DNA of 64,000 bases. Source: Ailanthus altissimus. Taxonomy: Eukaryota; Streptophyta; Magnoliopsida; Sapindales; Simaroubaceae. Position numbers and translations under genes: made by a program. The DNA lies in NCBI GenBank assembly GCA_946807835.1, contig OX327690.1, positions 14,170,501 to 14,234,500 of the forward strand. Reading direction: 5' to 3'. This document shows, piece after piece, positions 45,478 to 56,635 of this stretch; position 1 is the stretch's first letter; the number at the start of each line of letters is the position of its first letter. The notes beneath the pieces were generated by a model. That model ran no database searches. It saw only the letters and a list, made by a program, of their open reading frames with translations, and was not told where the DNA came from.

Positions 45478-46862
45478 CAAATCAACACATCACATTTCTC
45501 TAAACAAAATCTCACACACTTTTCTCATTGATCTTCAAAAGTGGCTCAACCTCAATCTAGTTGGTGAAATAATCCAACGCTACCACCATATATTTACAGG
45601 ATCCCATTCCTTGTGGTAAGGGTCCTATAAGATCTAAACCTTATTTGGAAAATAGCTGTGGCCCTATCATAGTAGTTAGCTCCTCAGTAAGCGCTTGTAT
45701 TTTGTTTTTGAATCTTTGACAAGTGTCATAATGCCTGACCAAGTTTTTTGCATCTTGGAGGGCGGTTGAACAGTAGAAACCAAATTTAAAAACTTTGTAA
45801 GCCAATGCTTCTATCCTAGAATGACTATTGCAGATCTCTTCATGAACTTCTCTTATGACCCTCTTGGCTTCTTGTAGTCCCAAATATCTCATAAAGTGAT
45901 AAGATAAACCTCGTATATATAGCACTCAATCAATGACTGAATACCAAGATAATTAGTATTTAAGCTTGCAGGCTTTTTGTTTATTTGTTGGAAGGGTCCC
46001 ATTTTGGATGTAGCTTCAGATCAGATCAATCCAGCTAGATTAAAGACCAATCTACATAATCAACTCTTCCTCTTGCATACTAGGTACAAGAACAAATTTT
46101 ACAAGGACTGTCCGGGGTAGCCAAGCTTCTTCGTTGAAAGCTAGCCGAGCTATCACATCAACATAATAGTTTTCACTTCTTGGGATTAACTTCATTTTAG
46201 CTTCTTTAAACTGACCCATCAATTTCTTAGCCTTCTTCAAATAAGCTATCATTGTCTCCTCTCGAGCTTTAAAGATGTCATTCACTTGGTTTACCACTAA
46301 CTATGAATCCCTCTTCATTAGTATTTTTGTGGTGCTATAGCTCTGGCCACTCTCAATCCGACTAGGAGAGCCTCATACTCAACTTCGTTATTGAAGGCCT
46401 TAAATCCAAACCTAACGATATAACTTAATTCATCTCATCTAGACTCATAAGGACTATCCCTCCTCTACATCCTTGAAGATTAAATAGCTCATCAATGTAA
46501 AGCACTCAAGTTGTACTCTTTCCAAGTGTCTCTCCTTTAGTTTCCTCTACCTATAGTCCCCTAGGCATATATTTTATCATAAAATTAGCTAGGACCTTCC
46601 TCTTAATAAAAGCTCGGGTTTGTATTATAGGTTAAATTCATTAGTTCTATTGACCACTGACTAGACGTTCTGACAAATCTAGCTTATGCAGAATCTATCT
46701 GAGTAACTGGTTTGTTATAACTATAATCTTGTGGGCATAAAAATAAAGTCATAGCTTTTTTTCTAACACTATAAGGATGAGGACTAACTTTTTTGTGGGA
46801 GGGTACCTACTTTCTGGATCAATGAAGAATTTACTAGCAAAGTAAACTAGTCCCTAGACCTT
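45478..46862 (-). pseudogene. Tat-lineage RNase H and integrase
   Basis: Minus strand from 46862: VQGLVYFASKFFIDPESRYP, then IVITNQLLR and RAFIKRKVLANFMIKYMP (RNase H end and linker), then 46297-46052 (GQFKEAKMKLIPRSENYYVD) of the second RNase H-like part, then 45925-45641 the integrase zinc-binding region (GLQEAKRVIREVHEEICNSH and HYDTCQRFKN), then EVEPLLKINEKSV near 45560-45520. This is the Tat order, including the archaeal-type extra RNase H. Broken by many stops. Confidence 0.85.
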
Positions 46863-46867
46863 AATCT

Positions 46868-49700
46868 TGTAATGCCCAGTTCCCATTAATAGTCAAATAC
46901 CTAGAATCTCGGTATTTGACAATTAGGGAACCGTAAAAGTTTCAGATTTTGACCCTTCTTGGAATAATTTTTTTTTAGTGTTTATGTGAGCCATAATAGA
47001 CCAATTGGGTAATTTTATAGTCAATTTGAGTGTTGAGTACTCACCGAATTTTTTTAGAAATTTTTTCGGTTGACTAAGTAGTGAAAATTCAATATTTGTA
47101 CCAATACTTTTTTGTGTAAGCATCACACCCTAAGCAAGCCATTTTTATTGAATAAGGATGTGTATTTTAAGACATATGGACCAATCAAATTAGGATAATT
47201 GCATATATTAGTCTATTATGTTATATTTTATTAGTTATTAGTACTAATTATTAAATTATTGGCCATCAATCAAAGGCTTTTTAATTGAAGGACTAGGTAG
47301 CAATTAGGCATTTCTTGGAGGGCCATTATGCAATTTTTGGACATATATATAAAGGCCAAGTTTTTAATTTCAAAGAATTGTTATGAAAAAAAAAAAACAA
47401 AAGAGAGAAAGAGGATTTCGGCCATAAAGAGGGGAAGAAGGTGAACAGTAAAATTCATGAAATATCTAAGCCAAATCAAGGAATCCACACCGAATTCAAG
47501 TTGTTTCCAAATGCCTAAGCAAGATTCAATGGTGAATTAAGGGTAAATTTGCTTTAAAATGTGAGAATTCCAAACCCTAGAATAGTAAATTTAAGGTTTT
47601 TTATAATTGGACTTCAATTAAATAAATTTAGGGCATTAGAATGATTTTGGGGAGTAGATAAGACCATAGGTAAGAAGAAGTTTGAAAAATGGTAAAAATT
47701 TCATTTGGGTCATTTTGGCCATTTTAGGGTTTTTAGTGGTATAAGTGCAATTAGCTAAAATTGAGGGCTAGGAATGAATTCTAGGACACTTAAGATGAGT
47801 TTTGATGGATAGAAATCAAAGTTAGGATATGGGACATAATGGTTATTTATGACAAAGATTAGGGGTAATTATGTTCAAAGAAAATTATAAGGGATTATGG
47901 ACCCCTTTGACAAAAACAATGGTAGTTTGTGCATAAATTAAAATTATTAGAGGTAAAATTATAAATTTAGAAGGGAATTTTAGGGGTGGCCGAAAAATGT
48001 ACACTAGGGGTATTTTGATAATTTTTTTATTTTTGGGGGACTAAAGCTTAATTTATGCTTTGTAAGTGTCGAAGGTCGAAATTGGTGAAAGGACAGGCCC
48101 GAAAAAAAAAACTTTAGCGTAAGATATTTGGTGAGTGGGAAAGTAATTAAAAGAAATTAAATGCAGTTTGTTTTAAATTATTAGTATTTATGTGCTTTCT
48201 AATTTAAATGTTATTGTTTCAGGTAATTTACGCAAGTTACGTGATTTTTAAGAATTAAGGAAAGCATAGTGATATTTTATTTGATATTTTTGATATAATG
48301 AGAATTAAAACTTTATCATTTAAAAATATCGCAAAATTTTAAAATTACAGTTCAATATTTTCAACATGTGTAGAGATTTATTTTTCATCAGTAAGAAATA
48401 GATTTTAAAAATTTACATATCAATTTCAAAAAATAATTTTTAGATATTATCAGTTTTCAAAAGCCAGTGATACTCTATTTATCAATTATCAGCTATCAGA
48501 TTTAGATCCATGTGGGGATAGTATAGAGCTGGCCAATACCCCCCGTATGCGTAGGCAGGTCAGTCAGTTAGGTTAAGTGCTACTAACTCCGAGGAGTCGG
48601 GGTGTCGGGTCTGTGAGTCGCTTATGATACGGGATATTATCTCATTATATGTCTGCGATGTGTATTCCGCCACATCAATAGTCAAATGTCTCAGATTTAT
48701 TAGTTTATCAGATTGGTCACACTGGTTATTGCTAGCGGAGACTGTCCTATGCCCGACTTATTTTGTCAGCTACGTCGACGAGTGGGTCCAACATTAAGGT
48801 AGCCATTGGTGCTTTTCAGATAGACTAGAACCGAGCTAAAGTTTTAGACAACTATATAAGATATATAGTTTGTTTTCAGTAAATAAAAATGTTTGTTAAT
48901 AATATTTACAGATTCTAGCAGTAATCTATTCAGTTTTAAAAAATTTTAAATAAAGAAAACTGCTCTATAAAGTTTTACTAGTATTCGAGATTTAGAAACG
49001 ATTTAGAACAGTTTTCAGTACTTTTAGAATTTTCAGTATGTTTCCACAATTATTCAGATTTCACACCCATTCATTGAGTTTATCAACTCACCCTTTATTT
49101 TTGGTGTTTTTATTTTTTCCCCAGGTATAGCCAACAGCGTATAGCTTACAGTTTCTCATGTGGATCAGTAGTGGACCAGCTCTACTACGATCTCATGTGC
49201 ATGTATAAAGCTATATGTATACATTTAGTACATATACATGTATCATATATAGTTTTGCATTATATAGCATGAATGATAGGTTTTGGAACTAAAATGAATA
49301 TTTATGTCTTTTTGAAATGGTTGGTTTTCCTGCTATGGATGTCTATTAGAGTATGATTAAGAATGCATGTGTTGATTGATTTGAGAATGGACGGGAAGTC
49401 CCCTTTGTAGATAAGGGATGTGAGAAATATTTGAAGTGTATTTTCTGTAGGTTTATGAAATATAGATTTTAGAAAAATAGGAGAAACTCTGTTCGTTTTA
49501 ATCCATGATTTTTAGAAGAAAAAAAATTAAAATTTTTTTTCGTGGTTATGAGAATATATCAGAAGAAATTAAAAGTAATTTTAGGGTTCGCCTCATGGAA
49601 TTTCCTAAGGTTGATAGTGGACTTTGGGAAGCGTTCCTTTAGGGTGCTCAACAAGGCCTACCTAGGTCCATATTGTAGGATTTTGAGTCGGGTTCTGTCA
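46868..49700 (+). mobile_element. Solo LTR of the Tekay-like family (2833 bp)
   Basis: Starts TGTAATGCCC and ends GGGTTCTGTCA. Same family as 17984-20776 (start, TATA at 47346-47353, the block GAGGAGTCGGGGTGTCGGG, similar length). Flanks AATCT (46863-46867) and CATCT (49701-49705) form a 4/5 TSD. The Tat reading continues on both sides (SSVLFKE on the right, VQGLVYF on the left), which shows a simple insertion. Confidence 0.87.
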
Positions 49701-50987
49701 CATCTACTCCTTAAACAGTACTGAACTCACCGATTTATTTGAGACACCAAGATATAGTATGAGCTTGTCCCTTTGAGCTGGGACAATAAAGTGGATAGGT
49801 TGGAAGTAGGCCTTGAGTTGTTAGAAATCCTCTTCACATTCTGAGGTCTACTGATTCTTCTCTTTTCTCTTTAAGACTTGGAAGAATTTAAAGCATTTAT
49901 TAGTGGCTCAAGATATGAATTTGCTTAGAGCTGCTACTCTTTCTGTGAGCCATTGCATCTCTTTAATCGTGTTTAGAGACTTCATTTCTAATATGGCTTA
50001 GATTTTATCTAGGTTAGCTTCTATCCCCCTATTGCTGACCATGAATCTCAAGTACTTGCCAGACGTCACCCTAAAGGCACATTTCTCAGGGTTTAGCTTC
50101 ATATTGTGCCTTGTCAAAATCTCAAAAACCTCTCTCAAGTCTTTCATATGGTCCTCGGCTTTGATGGACTTAGCTATCATGTCATCCATATAAACCTCTA
50201 TATTTTTTCCTATCAAAGGTTTAAACTACTTGTTTACTAACCTCTAATAAGTTCCCCTACATTCTTGAGATTGAATAGTGCACCTTGTAATAGGAAGTCC
50301 CTAATATGTAATAAAAAAAGTCTTCTCCTAATCTGGGGGAAACATAGAGATTTGGTTGTATCCTGAGAAGGCATCTATAAGCTGAGTAGCTCGTGCCCTG
50401 CTACAGAGTCAACCAACTGGTTTATCTTAAGAGAGAAAAACTGTCTTTGGGGCACTCCTTATTAAGATTGGTAAAGTCAACACACATCCTCAACTTCCTA
50501 TTTGTCTTTTTTTACCATGACCACATTAGCCCACCACTCAAGGTAGTGTACTTCCCTGATGAATCTCATGGCTAACAATTTCTCTATTTCAGCCGCTACA
50601 GCTTTATTCCTCTTTTAGTTGACTATCATCCTCTTCTACTGTCTTTGGGGCACACCTTGCCCAGTGCAAGGCCTTGGCATAACTTTATGTGACCATGTAA
50701 AAATATCAAAGAATTCTTGTACCAGTGTTGTCAACCTTTCTTTAACCTTAGGTTCAAGTTTAGAGCTAATCTTAACTATCTTTTCTAACACATCAGGCCT
50801 AACTTAAACAGAGCTTAACTCTTTATCATTTTCTCTTGGATTAACAACAAAGATACAATAAGTCCTTTTAGTTAATATCGCATAAAAACTTTTGGCCATC
50901 TTCTGACCTCCAAAATAACATCTATCCCTCATCCAGTAAGGAATTTGAGTTTCAAATTGTGTATGGATAAGGCTGCATCGGTATTTT
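49701..50987 (-). pseudogene. Tat-lineage protease end and reverse transcriptase
   Basis: Minus strand from 50987: SIHNLKLKFLT (protease-RT linker), FTWSHKVMPRPC (near 50640-50670), KLLAMRFIREVHY, then GHELLSL near 50380, and an open stretch 50216-49998 with IEVYMDDMIAKSI (catalytic Asp pair), NMKLNPEKCAFRV and VSNRGIEANLDKI, hallmarks of the Tat lineage. Stops elsewhere. Confidence 0.88.
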
Positions 50988-53353
50988 TGTTGGGTGTTGA
51001 TAATTATAGGGTGCTTGCATGTAAGATTTATTCATCATACAAAATTATACATATCTCATACGTATATATGTACAGTGAAAGCATAAAAATTTATAATGAA
51101 CACAAATAATACATATTAATCAAATTAAAAATGAGATAAGAATTTAACCCATGAAGCCTTTGGATTAATTGCTTGAAGTTCACTTGAAATGCAAACTTTG
51201 ATCAATCCTAGCAATCAACAAGGGTGTGTTTGATTGTCTAGAATAGCAGTATGTTAATCTAGCATTTAGTTTAACTCTTAAATTTAATTCAAAGTTAAAC
51301 TCTTTAACTTAGTTAAATTTGTTATTCTTTTTATTCAACTCTTGAATAAAAAGAAATTTAATTTATATTTTAATGGCTAAAATAATTGGAGAAGATGATG
51401 AATAGAAAATATTTTTGAAACATTTCAGTTTTCGTTAACAATTTCTCTCTTAATTTTCTAGCCAACCAAAAACACTTAACCTAATGAAAACTAATTCATT
51501 TTACTTATATAAACCAAATACATTTAATTAACATGTAATTTAACATGTATTTGATTTCAATTTTACTTAAATTTGAATTTGCATTTAACATAACTTAACC
51601 ATAGTTAACTTTAACCTTAGTTAGGTTAGTTTAACTTAATCCTTAAGTTAAATAAATATTTAAATAATCTAACCCTAGTTAATTAACTTAACCATGGTTA
51701 TGTTAACTTTTACTTAACCATTAAGTAAGGTTAACTTAACTTAACTATATGGTTCACCTTTAACCATAGTTAAATTAAGTCATTTATTTAACAATTAAAT
51801 AAATAAATATTTATTTTAATTATTTAACAATTAAATAATTATTAAGTGAATTACATTTATATCCTTATTAGGTTACCAAGGTAACCTAAAGTAGGTCCCA
51901 TCATTTAATCATACACTTTAGTTAACTTAACCTTAGTAAATTATTGAATTTTACTGTATTAAACCATTCAATATGGTACACTGCCTAAGTGCACCACTCT
52001 ATTTGATACCAGGAATCTTTCCCCCTACCTAATTAAATAGCCGCTTTCCATACAAGCTTCTCTGTGTAACCTTATCATAAAATAACAGCTTCTAAGCAAG
52101 CAAAGACAGTTATTCTCCTTTTAGGTCGATACGTTAAACTTTTCAATCAACATGGAACTTGGGAGTGTTAAGCATCTATAGAGTACATTTCATATTGGGA
52201 CTCTCTAGGTCCACACCTGATTTGTCAAATGAAACTATTCTATGAGTCTGTAATCGATGTCCCACGCATATGTTACAAATATTTCAAATCAATGTGTAAG
52301 ACCAAACAAGTTGAGGTTACAACGTATACGTATAATCTTTCCATCTTTTATACCCTAGATGTGCGAGAATATAGATCAGCACCGTCATATCCCTATAAGC
52401 ACATCCTTAAACTTATCTCTAGATTCGTATCTCGATAAACAATATACGTAAACACTTTTGCTATATTATTTAACCTTATGGAATAATCTTTTCCCGGGTT
52501 TATGCTTGTGGCCACAAGACTTCATGAAATACAATCTCAGAGCATCAGATATACAACTTACCTATGTAAGCTGACGGATCCTGTATCAACACACAGCAGA
52601 CTCCATAAGCATCAGACCATACCTAGCGACATATAGCGGTCAGACCATGAAACGTCTCTGACATATGTGGAACCAAAGTATGGTAGATCATTCACTAGAC
52701 CACCGTGGCGCTCAGGTCAAAGGACAACGAATACTACTCAACTCGAGAAGACCTTCATTTGACGGCTTCATAGGATATCTATTAGGGTCCTCATGAAGCT
52801 ATTCAGTATCCAATCTTGACTAGGTACCCGCATGCCTATACAAGCTCTAAGCTCATAATCAGCTAAAAATAATCATTTGAACTAGTCAGATATAGACATA
52901 CACTAATCTACATTATAGTAATTTACTAATAAACTCGCATTGGTGAATATAGATCAGGAACATTGTGTTTGAGACATAATTACATAATGACATTTCTTAG
53001 CACATATTGTAACTCTTTACAACTATATCATTACTAGTATATTCTCAGGTCTTTATCCTATTATAGATAAGGTTCTAACTCTTTAGGCCTCGCTGACTCT
53101 TATAACTTGCTAACTCTTAACCGTGCTAACTCTTAACTTTTATAACTCTCAGAATTGCTAACTCTTAGCCCTGGTCTAAACTCCTTTAAATCAGATCTGA
53201 ACTCCTTCAGATCATACAATGTCTGTAATGTTACAAGTATTATACTATATAATTATAATATTAATAATTTTTATTCGGAATATTTATTGTATAAATACTA
53301 AACAATTAATATTCATACAATATTGGAATGGCACGTAAGCACTAGCTCCAACA
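50988..53353 (-). mobile_element. Solo LTR of the copia family (2366 bp)
   Basis: Minus strand TGTTGGAGCTAGTGC at 53353 to CAACACCCAACA at 50988. Flanks ATTTT (50983-50987) and ATTTC (53354-53358) form a 4/5 TSD. Co-linear with the other four copies. The Tat protein reading resumes on both sides. Confidence 0.87.
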
Positions 53354-53970
53354 ATTTCTAATATAGGGTCGTCTGAGCAAGATCTTGTATGCGAATGATT
53401 AGTCAATCACTACAAAGTTGGTCTTAACTATCTTGTCATACTGTTTTTGACCTAGAGTCATAAGAAAGGCCATTATACCAAACGACATCACACAACTCTC
53501 TCTAAACCCTTGTAATGGTGTCGGGTTCTTTCTATATGCTAATTCTTGATGGTGTGCCCCAAACTATGGTGAAATTTATACCAATTCCTCGTATTCATCC
53601 AATGTTCCATCGCCTTGCCTTTATGAGAGGAAGAAAGTTGTCAATCTGAGCTACCCTTTGTTCTTCAACTGGGTGCTCTCTTAAGGTTCTAGGACTTCTT
53701 GGTTGCTCGAGGTAACTATCATGAGGCTGATGTCTATTCTCTATATCATTTCTCCAGGCGGGGGGTCCATTACGCCAGTTTAGGTATATTGCTCTTTGTT
53801 AAGGTTGGTAAGTATTATCCACCCTTCGGTATTTTTTTTTTTTGGTTGTGGGAAAGGGGGCAGTGATCTCTCCTTTGGCTCCTTATATATTTCATTCTCC
53901 AGTGGGCAGATTTGACCCTAAGCAACATCTGCAAATGATTTCTTTGAGTTTATATAAGTGACTAGACAAT
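53354..53970 (-). pseudogene. Tat-lineage gag end and protease start
   Basis: Minus strand shows a Lys/Pro-rich Gag-like tail near 53850-53600 (HKGKAMEHWMNTRN, matching the GKYCRYHRxxGHxT area of Tat Gag by position) and TNFVVID-SFAYKILLRRPYI directly before the solo LTR, the end of a Tat protease (usual VDFLVVDCPSAYNAILGRP). Heavily broken. The 5' LTR of this element is not recognised further right. Confidence 0.65.
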
Positions 53971-54560
53971 ATTACTTAATGAGTTAATCTTTTGAGTGAA
54001 TAAAAAGAGCCTAACTCGTGATAAGTCGTATTAGAGTTTTCTTGAGTTTTTATCCGCATGTAAGCTCTCAAAATTATGTCTTGAGCCCCTAAATGACCTT
54101 GTCACATAGGATGAAAGTATCTTTGAGTTATTAAAAATGGACAATAAGTGCTAAGTTAACTCTTAACGGATGGTTTAAACACAATTAAAATGTTGTATGA
54201 TTGGATGGGTGAGAACATCATATTTTATATTAAATAAAAATTGAGTAAGATTTTGATTTATGTAGGTAGATAAACAATAATATTTAATATACTAATTTTT
54301 TTGAGTCGATAAGAAATACCCAACTCGTGATAATAAGATGTGTCATTCCATGAAATAAACTAAGCTTTAAAATCAAACACCTAGATTTCATTCCATCCAA
54401 TAAACCAATCTTTTAGACTGCAAACCAAGATCCAAAACACAAACCCCCAATAAATTTATTCGAATTTAATAAATGGATTTGAATTCGCATCATGTTTATA
54501 TGTAGGATGGGTATTTTCATCCACTGAACTAATTTTTTTTTTTTTTTTCAAGTAAGAGAC
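53971..54560. other. Unassigned, AT-rich
   Basis: No domain. A motif of about 40 bp (TTTGAGT...GATAAGAAATACCCAACTCGTGATAA type) occurs at about 53985 and 54297, hinting at a worn duplication. A T run ends at 54548. Confidence 0.35.
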
Positions 54561-56635
54561 TTGGTTCATAAGCATAATCTCCTAACAATTTATTCAATTT
54601 CAGGGGGAAAGAAAAGGCAGACAACGCCTTAGTATACATAAACATCGTAGAGAGATGTTAAGAACGTGTGCTTTATAACATTTTGTCTTTACAAACCAAG
54701 GCATCGCAGTACAAAAGCAGGACCATTGATGGCCCATAAACACATTTATATTTGGAGTCTCCAAATGCAGCAAGAGAATAAAACTCCTATTAGCTTCGAA
54801 GATGTGGTAGAGCTCAATAGTCTGGTCACACCGGAGTAATCAGGCCCTGCAGCCATCAACCAAAATGAGTAAACATGTCTGCCACTGTATGTGCTAAAGC
54901 TTGACCTACCAACAAGAGCAAGCTAAAATGCCCATAATTGCAATTTTCAAACAAAAAAAAAATGTCAAAAGCAATGACGCTTTGAAAAGTCTAAATCGCG
55001 TGCCATTAATTCCAGGACGAATTGACAATGAGGCCATCACCAGAGGTTAGTAGGCTTAAGCCTCAAATTTAGTTCCCCATTTTGATATCCTTTCAATTTG
55101 AAGTGTATGCTGAAAATTTGTCTAAATTACATGCAAAAGATAACCGGCTAAAACGCAAAGGAGGGAGTTGCTGTTGGCCCCTACAAGGATCAACAGAATG
55201 TCTGTCCTATATAATCTGCTGAACCTCAATAATGTGAGTTGGCTTTAAAAGCTTATGGCTTAGCTACTCAAATAATTAAGCCTTTCTGGTTCACGGATTA
55301 TAATCGACCGCCTGAAATAGTATCTTCGATCAGTGTTAGATTTTTACAGATCTAACAATCAGAAAAGCGCCAGAGAAATTTCCGATTGAAGGAAAATCTG
55401 AGGATCATCCATAGCTTATTCTGATCATGCCTAGTTATACATATTTCTATTCATCGCACTTGAAGTAAGTCAAGAGGAGTACTTTGTCAGGGCCATGCAA
55501 CCATGAGGATAAAAGCAAGTTGTGGCTTAGAATAATCCCAAAATACTACCTAGTTTAAGGTAATAATTTTATAGCTTGACAATATCAATTTTTCGATCCA
55601 AAGCTTGAACCAATCTATCGCTGCCTGCTTGTTTAGCCTAAATTAAACCGATCCAATCTTAAGTGAGCAAATAGACTGCCTATCCAAACAAAATGTTAAT
55701 TTGAATCGATTAGGTTTATAAGTTTGGGCCTAAGCCCAAACCCCAAGTTATATGGACCATTTTTATATGGGTTATTGGACTATTTTGCTTGTGTTGAACT
55801 AGAGCCTATAATATTGAAATATTGTAGTCCAGTGAACATGTAAACATAAGTCACTGATTAAGAAACTACCACATCGATATGATTTTTGTCCACTTAGATG
55901 GCACTAAATTGACAATTGAACAAATATCCATCGGTTTAACTACGTAAAAAGGGAAACCAAACAAACAAATTAACCAATCAATCCGTCTGGATTGTTGAAA
56001 CTCGTCCAGCCCTAAAATAAATGTGTGATCATATGATGTAAAAAGCTAATCTATATGGGGAGGGCGACAATGTCTGGTCCATTCAGCAACTTGTTCCAAC
56101 ACACAAGCCAAGTCCACCCATAGTACTAGTTCAACATCAAGGTGGAATAGTCCAAACACATGAAATTTCCATGCAATTGGAATTCATCACTACTTTTGTC
56201 TTCAAGCACCATTGGCTTAAGGATATTTAACTGGACAGAAAGACAGTTAAAAGCATTCGCAAACCTTCAACAACTCAGTTGAACTTTCTGTAATGATATA
56301 TAATATAGCTGGCGGTGTTCACAAAGCTATAAAAGTAATTAACAACTTTATGCAAAAAAAAGAAAAGATACGAGCCACGTGAAATTTTGTGGTCCAATGT
56401 GTATAAAACCTCATCCATTACGCAATCCTTCAAGTTTAGTATTATCAAAAGTAGTACAGTAAATGCACTCTCAATAATAGTAGCTAATCAGTAAAAGATT
56501 AATAATAAGATCATATTATTACAGCTTTTCAACAGATAAACCCACAATAGAAGTAATTGTTATAAATCTGAAAGTCAAATCTGCGTATAATTGAGACAAT
56601 TAGTACAAAAGTACTTTAGCCAGTAAAAGAATATT
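54561..56635. other. Low-copy looking sequence 3' of the BBE-like gene
   Basis: No retroelement similarity seen and base composition is more balanced. An open stretch of 58 codons without ATG lies on the minus strand at 54749-54922. Pieces could be exons or a 3' UTR of an unrecognised minus-strand gene, but no domain is recognised. Confidence 0.35.

Noticed and set aside
49998..50216. Open 72-codon RT fragment as a functional gene
   Set aside because: It is only the palm motif region of Tat RT, with stops on either side and missing neighbours.
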